A model generated the notes under the pieces. That model saw nothing but the letters and a program-made list of their open reading frames with translations, had not been told where the DNA came from and ran no database searches. Below, piece after piece: positions 1 through 8,419 of a stretch of 64,000 nt of DNA (its first letter is position 1; every line of letters starts with the position of its first letter). The DNA lies in assembly GCF_003050615.1 (NCBI RefSeq), contig NZ_NWBU01000015.1:62001-126000 (forward strand). The letters run 5' to 3'. This DNA is from Sphingomonas oleivorans. GTDB taxonomy: Bacteria > Pseudomonadota > Alphaproteobacteria > Sphingomonadales > Sphingomonadaceae. Made by a program: the position numbers and the translations under genes.

Positions 1-704
1 GCGGCGAAGGTCATGGCGGAATGGAAGTCGCCTTCCGCGGTCGATCCCTCGCCGCACCAGGCGGCGGCGATGCGCGTGTCGCCCCGCGCCGCCGACGCCA
101 TCGCCCAGCCAACCGCCTGCGGGCATTGCGTCGCCAAATTGCCCGAGAGGGAGAAGAAGCTCGCTTCCTTGGCCGAATAGAGGATCGGCATCTGCCGACC
201 CTTCAGCCGGTCGCCCGCATTGGAATAGATCTGGCACATCATGTCGACCAGCGGCCAGTCGCGCGCGATCAGCAGCCCCTGCTGGCGATAGGAGGGGAAG
301 CACATATCGTCGCGGTGGAGCGCATGGGCGGCGGCGACCGAGGTCGCCTCCTCGCCGGTACATTTCAGATAGAAGCTGGTCTTGCCCTGGCGCTGCGCGC
401 GATACATGCGCTCGTCGAAGGCGCGGACAAGCGCCATCTGGCGGAGCATCATGAGCAGCCTTTCGGGCGCGAGCTTCGGATCCCAGGGGCCGACTGCCCT
501 GCCCTCCTCATCGAGCACGCGGACGAGCTGATAGCATAGCTCGCGCATGTCGGCGGGCGCGCTGTCGATCGGCGGGCGGCGCGTCTCGCCCGCGCCGGGC
601 AAATGGAGATCGCCGAAATCGACCACGTCGCCGGGGCGGAAGCGCGGTTCGGGCACATGCAGCGTCAGCGGGCGCAAATTGCGGCCCGGCCCTTCGTCAG
701 CCAT
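1..704 (-). CDS. bkdA1: 2-oxoisovalerate dehydrogenase E1 subunit alpha (partial)
   Basis: Reading the minus strand from ATG at 704 gives 234 codons that run off the left edge, so the C-terminus is missing. The protein begins MADEGPGRNLRPLTLHVPEP and contains FYLKCTGEEATSV, MCFPSYRQQGLLIARDWPL and the start of the thiamine-diphosphate region, AAWCGEGSTAEGDFHSAM. These are hallmarks of the alpha subunit of the branched-chain 2-oxoacid dehydrogenase E1, which decarboxylates the keto acids of valine, leucine and isoleucine in the cytoplasm. The beta subunit and E2 are expected just outside the window to the left, as is usual for this operon. Pyruvate dehydrogenase alpha is less likely because of the long N-terminal extension and the SYRQQG motif. 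Confidence 0.88.
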   Translation of the reverse strand, partial: MADEGPGRNLRPLTLHVPEPRFRPGDVVDFGDLHLPGAGETRRPPIDSAPADMRELCYQLVRVLDEEGRAVGPWDPKLAPERLLMMLRQMALVRAFDERMYRAQRQGKTSFYLKCTGEEATSVAAAHALHRDDMCFPSYRQQGLLIARDWPLVDMMCQIYSNAGDRLKGRQMPILYSAKEASFFSLSGNLATQCPQAVGWAMASAARGDTRIAAAWCGEGSTAEGDFHSAMTFA

Positions 705-900
705 GTTCAGTCCATCCTCGCGGCCGGCTTGTTGCCGGTCCGGTCAAATATCGGCGCGATGATCTGCGCCAAATCTTCTTTTACTGGATAGATATTTTAT
801 TTCAATATCCGGAAGTATTATTCCGCATCGCACAATCATTCTCTTGCATGGACCAAGCCGATGACGGACATGGACAGCGTCAGGGGGAGGAAAGCCCATT

Positions 901-1515
901 ATGAAGGACAGGCGCGAACGGGCCGTTGCCGCGATCATCGCCGCCACCGCCTGGGGCGGCCTTTCCGTCCAGTTCATCGTCGTGGAGCAGCGTCTCGGCT
1001 CGATGCTCGCCGCACTATGGCGGCTGGCGGGCTATTTCACCGTCACGACCAACCTTGCGGTGGCGATCCTCTTCGCGGCCGTCGCGGCAGGCAGCCCGCG
1101 CGTCAGGAAGCCCTTGCTGTTCGCGGGGCTGGCGCTGTGCATGGCGCTGGTCGGCATCGTCTATGAAGTGGCGTTGCGCCACGTGCTGAACCCGCGCGGG
1201 CTGCAGAGCGTGGCCGATCTTCTGCTGCACGATCTAGGGCCGATACTGGTCGTGCTCTTCTGGTTCTTCTTCGCGCCCAAGGGGCGGATGCGGTTGCGCG
1301 ATCCCTGGCTGATCGCGCTCTATCCGATCGCCTATCTCATCTATGCGCTGATCCGGGGTGTCGCGACGGGGCGCTATGCCTATCCCTTCATCGATGTCGA
1401 GCGGATCGGCTGGGCGCTCACCGCCGCCAACGCCGCCATCATCGCCGCCTGCTTCCTCACCGTCGCCCATTGCCTATGGTGGCTCGATCGGCGGCTAGCG
1501 ACGAAGGGAGCGTAG
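901..1515 (+). CDS. Pr6Pr family integral membrane protein
   Basis: A 204-residue, very hydrophobic protein with about six predicted transmembrane helices, including segments around residues 8-27, 38-60, 67-90, 108-125, 135-150 and 175-195. The region HDLGPILVVLFWFFFAPKG and the following DPWLIALYPIAYLIYALIRG are characteristic of the Pr6Pr (FAR-17a/AIG1-like) family. No enzymatic function has been established for bacterial members that I can state with confidence. The start at 901 gives MKDRRERAV with a GGAGG at 889-893. It is divergent from the bkd gene and convergent with the downstream M3 peptidase. Confidence 0.75.
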   Translation: MKDRRERAVAAIIAATAWGGLSVQFIVVEQRLGSMLAALWRLAGYFTVTTNLAVAILFAAVAAGSPRVRKPLLFAGLALCMALVGIVYEVALRHVLNPRGLQSVADLLLHDLGPILVVLFWFFFAPKGRMRLRDPWLIALYPIAYLIYALIRGVATGRYAYPFIDVERIGWALTAANAAIIAACFLTVAHCLWWLDRRLATKGA

Positions 1516-1531
1516 CAACTCCGCCCTCCAA

Positions 1532-1620
1532 CCCCGTCATGCCAGCGCAGGCTGGCATCCCTCCCGGCCATCCACTTGCGGCGACCATGGAAGGGCCCAG
1601 CCTGCGCTGGGGCGACGGGG
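1532..1620. repeat. REP-like palindromic element
   Basis: An 89-bp inverted repeat lies between two convergent genes. The outer arms are CCCCGTC (1532-1538) and GACGGGG (1614-1620). The inner arms are CCAGCGCAGGCT (1542-1553) and AGCCTGCGCTGG (1599-1610), a perfect 12-bp match. The left arm can also fold on itself (CCAGCGCAGGCTGG). It may act as a bidirectional terminator. Similar palindromes occur elsewhere in the window. Confidence 0.7.
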
Positions 1621-1627
1621 AGGAATG

Positions 1628-3769
1628 TCACTCGGTCGGAAAGCCGCGCTGGCGGAGCAGCGCCTTCACGTCCGGATCACGGCCGCGGAAGGCGCGGTAG
1701 GCCTCGGCACGGTCGGTCTCGTTGCCGGTCGAGAGCAAAGTCTTGAGGAAACGGCCGGCAGTCGCCTCGTCCCAGGGATTGCCCGCCTCCTCGAACGCCG
1801 CCCAAGTGTCGGCATCCATCGTCTCGGACCAGAGATAGCTATAATAGCCCGCCGAATAGGCGTCCGACGAGAAGAGATGGCCGAACTGCGGCAGGCGATG
1901 GCGCATCACCATCTCCTTCGGCATGCCGATCCGCGCCAGCGTCTCGCGCTCGAAACTGTCGACGTCGACCACGCCGTCGGCCCGCTTGTGCAGATCCATG
2001 TCGACGATCGCGGAGGCGAGATATTCGACCGTGGCGAAGCCCTGGTTGAACTTCTCCGACTGCTTGATCTTGTCGACCAGCGCCGCGGGCATCGGTGCCT
2101 TGGTCTGATAATGGCGCGCGAACTTGTCGAGCACGTCGCGGGTGAGCACCCAATGCTCGTTCACCTGGCTGGGGAACTCCACGAAATCGCGCGGCACGCC
2201 CGACAGGCCCGGATAATAGATATCCTGCGACAGATAATGGATCGCATGGCCGAATTCGTGGAACAAAGTCTCGGCATCGTCGAGGCTGATCAGCACGGGC
2301 TCGCCCGGTGCCGCCGGCGCGAAATTATTATTATTGGATGCAAGCGTGGTGCGCGGTCCGTCGAAACGCTGCTGTCCGCGATAGGTCGTCATCCACGCGC
2401 CAGAGCGCTTGCCCGTGCGCGCGAAATAATCGCCGTAGAAGAGGCCGACATATTTGCCGCCCTTCGTCACCTCCCACACGCGGACATTCTTCTCGAACAC
2501 GGGCACCGTGCCCGTAATCTCGCGGAACTGATAGCCATAGAGCCGGCCCGCCGAATAGAAGGCGGCCTGGATCATATTGTTCAGCTCGAAATAGGGCTTT
2601 ATCTCCGCCTGATCGAGATCATAGCGCGCCTTGCGCACCTTCTCCGCATAGAAGCGGTAATCCCAGGGCTCGATGCTGATCTTCGCGCCTTCCTTGTCGG
2701 CGATCGCCTGCATGTCGGCGACCTCCTCCTTCACGCGCGCGACGGCGGCAGGCCATACCTTCATCATCAGCGCATCGGCCGCTTCGGGCGTCTTCGCCAT
2801 CGTATCCTGCATCCGCCATGCCGCATGGCTGGGAAAGCCGAGCAGCTTGGCGCGATCGGCGCGCAGCTTCACGATCTTCGCGATGGTGGCGTTGGTGTCG
2901 TTGGCATCGCCATTGTCGCCGCGATTGACGAAGGCGCGCCACACCTTCTCGCGCAGGTCGCGCTTGGTGGCGAAGGTCAGGAAGGGATCGACCGCCGATC
3001 GGGTGTTGACGATCGCCCACTGGCCGGGCTGGCCGCGCTCGGCCGCCGCCGCCTTGGCGGCCGCGATGCCGGAGGCCGGCAGGCCCGCCAGATCGGCCTC
3101 GCTGGTGAAGAAGATCGCCTTGTCCTCATCCGCCAGCAGCTTGCTGCTGAAATCGGAGAAGGCGGCGGCAAGCTGCTGATTATAGGCGGAAAGCTGCGCC
3201 TTCTGCGCCGGCACCAGCTTCGCGCCCGAACGGACGAACTGCTCGTAGAGGCGCGTCACCAGCCGCTGCTGCTGCGGATCGAGCGTCGCGCGCTGATTAT
3301 AGACCGCTTCGATCCGGGCGAAGAGCTTGGAATTGAGGATGATCTCGTCATTCGCTGCCGAAAGCTTCGGCGCCCATTCCTTGTCGAGCGCCTGATAGGC
3401 GGGCGAATTCATGTTGCTTGTCATCACGTCGAACAGCGAATTCACCCGATCGAGCGTCTGGCCGGCGCGCTCCAGCGCCTCGACCGTATTGGCGAAACTG
3501 GCCGGCTGCTTGCTGCCGGCGATGGCCGCAATCTCCGCGCGGCGCTCGGCGATTGCGGCGGTAAGCGCCGCCGGGAACAGCTCGGGCTTCACCCTGTCCC
3601 AGGGCGGCACGCCGCCATAGGGGCCGGTCCAGGCGGCAAGCAGCGGATTGGCCGTGGCCGGCGCTGCGGCGGGAGCGGCCTCGGCCGCGCTCATGACAGG
3701 CAGGACCAGCGCCACGGCGCTGGCGGCAAGGAGCAGTTTACGCAATCGGACACTCCACCAATGAACCAA
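1628..3769 (-). CDS. M3 family zinc metallopeptidase (peptidyl-dipeptidase Dcp-like)
   Basis: 713 residues with an N-terminal signal peptide (LLLAASAVALVLPVMSAAEA). The zinc-binding HEFGH motif is at about residues 503-507, inside ETLFHEFGHAIHYL, and the downstream region has the family's DFVEFPSQVNEHW. M3 peptidases of this size, such as Dcp, remove dipeptides or cleave oligopeptides; the signal peptide suggests a periplasmic site. The first codons (MVHWWSVR) may be an over-extension, since a shorter start just before RKLLL would still keep the signal peptide. The gene is 44 bp downstream of the histidine kinase on the same strand, so it could be a distal member of that operon or have its own promoter. 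Confidence 0.9.
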   Translation of the reverse strand: MVHWWSVRLRKLLLAASAVALVLPVMSAAEAAPAAAPATANPLLAAWTGPYGGVPPWDRVKPELFPAALTAAIAERRAEIAAIAGSKQPASFANTVEALERAGQTLDRVNSLFDVMTSNMNSPAYQALDKEWAPKLSAANDEIILNSKLFARIEAVYNQRATLDPQQQRLVTRLYEQFVRSGAKLVPAQKAQLSAYNQQLAAAFSDFSSKLLADEDKAIFFTSEADLAGLPASGIAAAKAAAAERGQPGQWAIVNTRSAVDPFLTFATKRDLREKVWRAFVNRGDNGDANDTNATIAKIVKLRADRAKLLGFPSHAAWRMQDTMAKTPEAADALMMKVWPAAVARVKEEVADMQAIADKEGAKISIEPWDYRFYAEKVRKARYDLDQAEIKPYFELNNMIQAAFYSAGRLYGYQFREITGTVPVFEKNVRVWEVTKGGKYVGLFYGDYFARTGKRSGAWMTTYRGQQRFDGPRTTLASNNNNFAPAAPGEPVLISLDDAETLFHEFGHAIHYLSQDIYYPGLSGVPRDFVEFPSQVNEHWVLTRDVLDKFARHYQTKAPMPAALVDKIKQSEKFNQGFATVEYLASAIVDMDLHKRADGVVDVDSFERETLARIGMPKEMVMRHRLPQFGHLFSSDAYSAGYYSYLWSETMDADTWAAFEEAGNPWDEATAGRFLKTLLSTGNETDRAEAYRAFRGRDPDVKALLRQRGFPTE

Positions 3770-3786
3770 GTCTCGGGGTGATTTGC

Positions 3787-3816
3787 TGATCTAAGCAGGC
3801 AATACGGCATAGATCA
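3787..3816. promoter_or_regulatory. Inverted repeat between histidine kinase and M3 peptidase
   Basis: TGATCTA (3787-3793) and TAGATCA (3810-3816) form a perfect 7-bp inverted repeat with a 16-bp spacer, just upstream of the M3 peptidase start on the minus strand. The right arm covers the kinase stop codon. It could be an operator or a weak hairpin; nothing in the sequence decides which. Confidence 0.25.
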
Positions 3817-5166
3817 ACCCGTGCGCGGAAAGCTGCATCGTGCCTCCAGCCCGCCGCCGGGCCGATTGGCGAGTGTCAGGGTGCCACCATGATCCTCCGC
3901 GATCGCGCGCGCAATAGTGAGGCCGAGGCCGATACCCCCCGTCTCGCGGTTGCGCGAGGGATCCGCCCGCTCGAAGGGCTGGAAGACGCGGTCGAGCAGT
4001 TCCTCCAGCAGGCCGGGGCCCCTGTCGGCGACGGTCACGATCGCGCGGCTGCCCTCCTGAAAGGCATGGATCACAACCGCGCCGCCATAAGTCACGCCAT
4101 TGTCGATCAGATTCTGGAACAGCCGGCCGAGCGTCAGCGGATCGCCCGCGATCATCAGCGGCCCTTCCCCCGAAAAGGAGACGTCGCGCCCCATGTCGCG
4201 ATCCTGCTCGACGATCGAGCGCAACAACGCCGCCAAGTCGAGCGGCCGCCGATCCGTCGGGCGCGCCGAATGGCGGACGAAACCGATGGTAGCGGCGATC
4301 ATCGCGCGCATCTGCTCGATATCCGCCTGCACCTTTTCGCGCACCGGCTCGGGCGCGGCCTCGATGCGGAAGGCGATGCGCGCGAGCGGCGTGCGCAGAT
4401 CATGTGCGATCGCGCCGATCATCGCGGTCCGCTCGCTCACATATTGCGCCAGCCGCTCCTGCATCCGGTTGAGCGCATGGGCGGTCATGCGCAGCTCGGC
4501 GGGGCCCTCTTCGGGCACGCTCGGCGCCTGCGGATCGGCGCCCAGCCGGTCGGCGGCGCGCGCGAAGCTGCGGATCGGGCGGGATATCGCGCGCGCGAAG
4601 AGCCAGGCGAAGGGAAGCAGCGCCACCGCGCCCACCGCGAACCACAGGATCAACCCGCGCTGCCAGGGCGCGATCAGCGGCTTGGGCGGCGTCTGCACCA
4701 CGCGCCAGCCGCCATCGATCGTCCGAAGGCCCGCCACCACGCGGTTGAAGAAGATAGGTTCGCCCCGGCGGAGCGGCACCATCCGATGCCGATGCGATCG
4801 GAAGGGAAAGCCGCCGCGCTGGTCGGGCTCGAAATAGAGGCGCACGCGCGCGGGATCGACCTCCATCCGCCGCGCGAGCCGGCGGGTGAAGCGGGGCTCG
4901 CTCACCATCTCGTCGCTGGGCAGGGGTTCGGTCGGCTGGAGCACGGCCTCAAGGCGCCGTTCGCGCTGCCGCTCGCCGCCGCCATCGGGCATGCGCTGCA
5001 CCAACGCATCGGCCACATCCGACAGCCGGTTGAAATCCGGCCGGGGCGGATCGAGCGAGAGCAGCAGCGTGAGCGCCACCGCCTGGCTGACGATCAGGCT
5101 GGCGAAGAGCAGCAGCAGCGTCTGCCAGAAGATCGGCAGCGCGCCCGGCCGCCAGCGGAACATCAA
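3814..5166 (-). CDS. Sensor histidine kinase
   Basis: 450 residues: N-terminal membrane segment (about 15-36), a periplasmic sensor stretch of roughly 130 residues, a second membrane segment (about 170-190), a HAMP linker (ARAISRPIRSFARAADRLG), the HisKA phosphoacceptor box IAHDLRTPLARIAF with His near 253, and a C-terminal HATPase with N box LFQNLIDNGVTYG and G boxes DRGPGL and GIGLGLTIARAI. The family autophosphorylates on His and passes phosphate to its partner, here the response regulator whose stop overlaps this start by 4 bp (ATGA). The periplasmic part has many acidic and Arg residues (EPLPSDEMVSEPRFTRR). The ligand cannot be read from the sequence. Confidence 0.93.
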   Translation of the reverse strand: MMFRWRPGALPIFWQTLLLLFASLIVSQAVALTLLLSLDPPRPDFNRLSDVADALVQRMPDGGGERQRERRLEAVLQPTEPLPSDEMVSEPRFTRRLARRMEVDPARVRLYFEPDQRGGFPFRSHRHRMVPLRRGEPIFFNRVVAGLRTIDGGWRVVQTPPKPLIAPWQRGLILWFAVGAVALLPFAWLFARAISRPIRSFARAADRLGADPQAPSVPEEGPAELRMTAHALNRMQERLAQYVSERTAMIGAIAHDLRTPLARIAFRIEAAPEPVREKVQADIEQMRAMIAATIGFVRHSARPTDRRPLDLAALLRSIVEQDRDMGRDVSFSGEGPLMIAGDPLTLGRLFQNLIDNGVTYGGAVVIHAFQEGSRAIVTVADRGPGLLEELLDRVFQPFERADPSRNRETGGIGLGLTIARAIAEDHGGTLTLANRPGGGLEARCSFPRTG

Positions 5167-5861
5167 TCCTCCACCCGGAGCGTGAACATATAGCCTTCGT
5201 TGCGCACGGTGCGGATCGGATCGTCGCGGCCGAGCTTCTTGCGCAGCCGGCTGATCGTCACGTCGATCGCGCGGTCGAACACGTCGCTGTCGAGCCCCTT
5301 GCCATGTTCGATCAACTGGTCGCGCGTCAGCACGCGCTGCGGCCGGTCGAGAAAGGCGGTCAGCGTACGGAACTCGGCGTCGGTGAGCGGCGCGGGCGGC
5401 TCGCCCGGGCGATGCAGCTCGCGCTGGACGATGTCGAGCGTCCAGTCGCCGAAGCGGCGCACCGGGCGGGCGCCGCCCGCCCCCTGCCCCGCCCGCCGCC
5501 TGAGCACCGCACGGACGCGGGCGAGCAGCTCGCGCGGGTTGCAGGGCTTGGGCAGATAATCGTCCGCGCCCACCTCCAGCCCGATGATGCGGTCTGTATC
5601 CTCGCCCATGGCAGACAACATGATGATCCCCGGCCCGCCCGGCCGGCGCAGGCGGCGGAGGATCGAAAGCCCGTCCTCGCCCGGCATCATCAGATCGAGC
5701 ACGATCAGGTCGAATTTCGATTGCGCCAGCTTCGCATCCATCTCCGCGCCATTGGCGGCGCTTTCCACCTCCAGATGGTTGGCGGCGAGGAAATCGGAGA
5801 CGAGGCCGCGCAGATCGGCATCGTCATCGACGACAAGGATGCGGGCGGGGGCTTCAGTCAT
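5163..5861 (-). CDS. OmpR-family response regulator
   Basis: 232 residues. The receiver domain has the acidic pocket DDD at 12-14, the phospho-acceptor Asp56 in DLIVLDLMMPGEDG, and the conserved Lys105 in YLPKPCNPRE. The C-terminal half is a winged-helix DNA-binding domain ending GYMFTLRVED, with LTDAEFRTLTAFLDRP and DRAIDVTISRLRKKLG. It overlaps the EF-hand gene upstream and the kinase downstream by 4 bp each, so it is translationally coupled to both. By position it probably controls the efflux operon it belongs to; that is inference, since no binding site was identified. Confidence 0.95.
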   Translation of the reverse strand: MTEAPARILVVDDDADLRGLVSDFLAANHLEVESAANGAEMDAKLAQSKFDLIVLDLMMPGEDGLSILRRLRRPGGPGIIMLSAMGEDTDRIIGLEVGADDYLPKPCNPRELLARVRAVLRRRAGQGAGGARPVRRFGDWTLDIVQRELHRPGEPPAPLTDAEFRTLTAFLDRPQRVLTRDQLIEHGKGLDSDVFDRAIDVTISRLRKKLGRDDPIRTVRNEGYMFTLRVED

Positions 5862-6490
5862 TTCGGCGGCGCTGTCGGCGACGTTTCCGCGGGGCGAGGA
5901 CGACAGGGCATGAGCGCCCTTTCCTGGGCGGGCGTGCGCGGCAGATCGTCCAGCGCCAGCCAGCCGCGCCCGCCCTGATCGAGCAGGGTGAAGCGACGGC
6001 GCGCGGCATTCAGATATTCGGCGAGGCTGATCGCACGGTCGAGATCGGCGTCGGTGGAGGAAACGGGCTCGGGAATGTTGAGCCAGGCCCAGCGCCCCGC
6101 CCCCATGCCGCCCCCATAGCTGGCGTCCGGCCGCTGCGCATAAAGCGCGATCTCGGGCGCCATGTCGCGCTCATAGGCGATCACCTCCTCGGGCACGATC
6201 TGCGCATCGCCATCCTTGTCGATCCGCTTGAAGAAGCGGGATGCATCGGCGACGAACTCGCCCGCCGTCACCCGCCCATCCCGGTCCGCATCCGCCCCGG
6301 CGAACCAGTCGGCGGAGGGATAGGGCCTACCCTGCTCGATCCGGAAGGGCTCCCCCATCGGCGAAAGGAAGAGCAGCTTCGCATCGGGCGCCATGCAGAA
6401 GGGAGCGTCCTTGGGAATTTTGGGCGGCTTCGGCGCGGCGATGGCGGGCGCGGTTGCCGCAAGCAAAATGAGAAAGGCCAGCCGCTTCAT
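5858..6490 (-). CDS. Exported EF-hand protein
   Basis: 210 residues with a signal peptide (LAFLILLAATAPAIAAP). It carries four EF-hand-like loops: DADRDGRVTAGEF is canonical; DKDGDAQIVPEE is near-canonical, with Ala at position 6; DADLDRAISLAEY keeps Asp 1/3/5 and the Glu at 12 but has Arg in place of Gly6; and DQGGRGWLALDD is degenerate. The protein should bind Ca2+ in the periplasm. It sits in the middle of an operon: its start overlaps the permease stop by 4 bp (6487-6490), and its stop overlaps the response regulator start by 4 bp. A sensory or pump-accessory role is inferred from context only. Confidence 0.85.
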   Translation of the reverse strand: MKRLAFLILLAATAPAIAAPKPPKIPKDAPFCMAPDAKLLFLSPMGEPFRIEQGRPYPSADWFAGADADRDGRVTAGEFVADASRFFKRIDKDGDAQIVPEEVIAYERDMAPEIALYAQRPDASYGGGMGAGRWAWLNIPEPVSSTDADLDRAISLAEYLNAARRRFTLLDQGGRGWLALDDLPRTPAQERALMPCRPRPAETSPTAPPK

Positions 6491-7695
6491 TCGTGCCTCA
6501 GCGCGTCGATGGGATTGAGCGAGGCCGCACGCCGCGCCGGGAAATAGCCGAAGACGACGCCGATCAGCGCGGAAATGGCGAAGGCGATCAGATTGATGCG
6601 CGGATCGAAGAGGAAAGGCACCTGCATCATCGGCGCGAGCGACAGCGAGGCGATCAGCCCGATCAGCAGCCCGATCAGCCCGCCCAGGCAGGCGAGCGCC
6701 ACCGCCTCCACCAGAAACTGCATCAGCACCTCGCGCGCCACCGCGCCGATGGCGAGGCGGATGCCGATCTCGCGCGTCCGCTCGGTGACGGAAACGAGCA
6801 TGATGTTCATGATGCCGATGCCGCCCACCAGCAGCGATATCGCCGCCACCGCCGTCACGATCTGCGTCAGGATCGTCGTCGTGCCGGAAAGCGTGTCCGA
6901 AATCTGCTTGGTGTCGAAGATGTTGAAATCATCTTCCTTGTCGCCCGTAATCCGCCGCCGCTCGCGCAGGAGCTGCTGAGTGGATTGCTGCACCGTCGCC
7001 GTATCATAAGCGGGATCGACCGCGACCATGATCGCGCGGATGTCGCGATTGCCGGTGAAGCGGCGCTGCACCGTCTTGATCGGCATGATGACGACATCGT
7101 CCTGATCATTGCCGAAGCCGCCCTGTCCGCGCGTAGCGAGCGTGCCGATCACCTCGCAGGACAGGTCCCTGATGCGGAAACGCTGGCCGATCGGATCCTC
7201 GCGGCGGAACAGATTGGCCTGAACGGTCGATCCGATGATGCAGACGGCCTTGCCCGCCTGCTCCTCGGCGCGCGTGAAGATGCGCCCGGTGGAGAGCTGC
7301 CATTGCTGGGCGATGAAATAATCATTGGTCGTGCCGTTGATCGTGGTCGACCAGTTGGCCGCGTTGCGCACCGCCATGCCCGTCGACTGCGCCTGCGGGG
7401 CGACCGCGGTGACGCCGCCGATCTGGTCGCGGATCGCCTGCACATCCTCTTCCTTGAAATCGGGCGGCTGCGGCCCGCCGCCGCCCCGGCCGAAGCCCTG
7501 GCCGGGCCGCACCTGAAGCAGGTTGGAGCCGAGGCTGGCGATCTGCGTCTGCACCGCCGCGGTAGCCCCCTTGCCCAGCGTCACCATGGTGACGACCGCC
7601 GACACGCCGATGACGATGCCCAGGATCGTCAGGAAGGAGCGCAGCAGATGCCGCCGGATCTCGCGCACCGCGAGGATGAGCGTCGTGCCCAGCAT
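6487..7695 (-). CDS. MacB-like ABC transporter permease (FtsX/MacB_PCD)
   Basis: 402 residues from the ATG at 7695, chosen because MLGTTLILAVREIRRHLLRS matches the family's N-terminus and starts one base after the ATPase stop. A first membrane helix (about 20-42, FLTILGIVIGVSAVV) is followed by a periplasmic core domain of about 200 residues, then three C-terminal helices of the FtsX fold, with GGIGIMNIMLVSVTERTREI in the usual place. In E. coli MacB the ATPase and permease are fused; here they are split. The family works with an adaptor and an outer-membrane channel to expel peptides, toxins or macrolides. Confidence 0.93.
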   Translation of the reverse strand: MLGTTLILAVREIRRHLLRSFLTILGIVIGVSAVVTMVTLGKGATAAVQTQIASLGSNLLQVRPGQGFGRGGGGPQPPDFKEEDVQAIRDQIGGVTAVAPQAQSTGMAVRNAANWSTTINGTTNDYFIAQQWQLSTGRIFTRAEEQAGKAVCIIGSTVQANLFRREDPIGQRFRIRDLSCEVIGTLATRGQGGFGNDQDDVVIMPIKTVQRRFTGNRDIRAIMVAVDPAYDTATVQQSTQQLLRERRRITGDKEDDFNIFDTKQISDTLSGTTTILTQIVTAVAAISLLVGGIGIMNIMLVSVTERTREIGIRLAIGAVAREVLMQFLVEAVALACLGGLIGLLIGLIASLSLAPMMQVPFLFDPRINLIAFAISALIGVVFGYFPARRAASLNPIDALRHE

Positions 7696-7696
7696 G

Positions 7697-8419
7697 TCAG
7701 CCCACCCTTTCCGCCGTCTCGCCCGCATAATGGTTGGCATCGACCCGCTCCACCAGCCCGTCGCGGAAATGGACGACGGTGCGGGCATAGGCAGCCATGT
7801 CCGGCTCATGCGTCACCATCAGCACGGTGATGCCGCTCTGCCGGTTGAGCCCGGTCAGCAATTCCATGATCTCGATCGACCTTTCGGTATCGAGATTGCC
7901 GGTCGGCTCGTCGGCGAGCAACACGTCGGGCTGGGTGACGATCGCGCGCGCGATCGCCACGCGCTGCTGCTGTCCGCCCGAAAGCTCGGCCGGCGTATGA
8001 TCCCACCATTGGGCAAGGCCGACCTTCTCAAGTGCTGCCATGCCCACCTCGCGCCGCGTCTTGCGATCCTCGCCGCGATAAAGGAGCGGCAGCTCGACAT
8101 TTTCGAGCGCGGTGGTGCGCGCGAGCAGATTGAAGCCCTGGAAGACGAAGCCGAGATAGCGGCGGCGCAGCAGCGCGCGCTGATCCCGGTCGAGCGCCTC
8201 GACATGATGGCCGTGGAACAGGAAATGCCCGCTGGTCGGCACGTCGAGGCAGCCCAATATATTCATCGTCGTCGACTTGCCCGATCCGGACGGGCCCATC
8301 ACCGCGACGAAATCGCCCCGGGCGATGTCCAGATCGACGCCCTTCAGCGCCTGGAACATCGCCCCGCCCGATCCGAACGTCTTGGTGACACCGCGCAGCC
8401 GGATCAGCGGATCAGCCAT
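7697..8419 (-). CDS. MacB/LolD-like ABC transporter ATP-binding protein
   Basis: 240 residues from ATG at 8419 ([18 protein letters not shown]), which fits the family start and overlaps the adaptor stop by 8 bp. Walker A is GPSGSGKST, the signature is [15 protein letters not shown], Walker B is [12 protein letters not shown], and the switch His is in VTHEPDMA. This cytoplasmic ATPase pairs with the permease gene that starts just past its stop. Upstream in-frame codons would add 18 residues that look like a run-on from the adaptor's 3' end. Confidence 0.94.
   Translation of the reverse strand: MADPLIRLRGVTKTFGSGGAMFQALKGVDLDIARGDFVAVMGPSGSGKSTTMNILGCLDVPTSGHFLFHGHHVEALDRDQRALLRRRYLGFVFQGFNLLARTTALENVELPLLYRGEDRKTRREVGMAALEKVGLAQWWDHTPAELSGGQQQRVAIARAIVTQPDVLLADEPTGNLDTERSIEIMELLTGLNRQSGITVLMVTHEPDMAAYARTVVHFRDGLVERVDANHYAGETAERVG

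Noticed and set aside
1625-3781. 718-residue plus-strand open frame opposite the M3 peptidase
   Set aside because: The minus-strand protein has a signal peptide, HEFGH and normal composition; the plus-strand product is Arg/His/Leu-rich with no motif and is a high-GC mirror frame.
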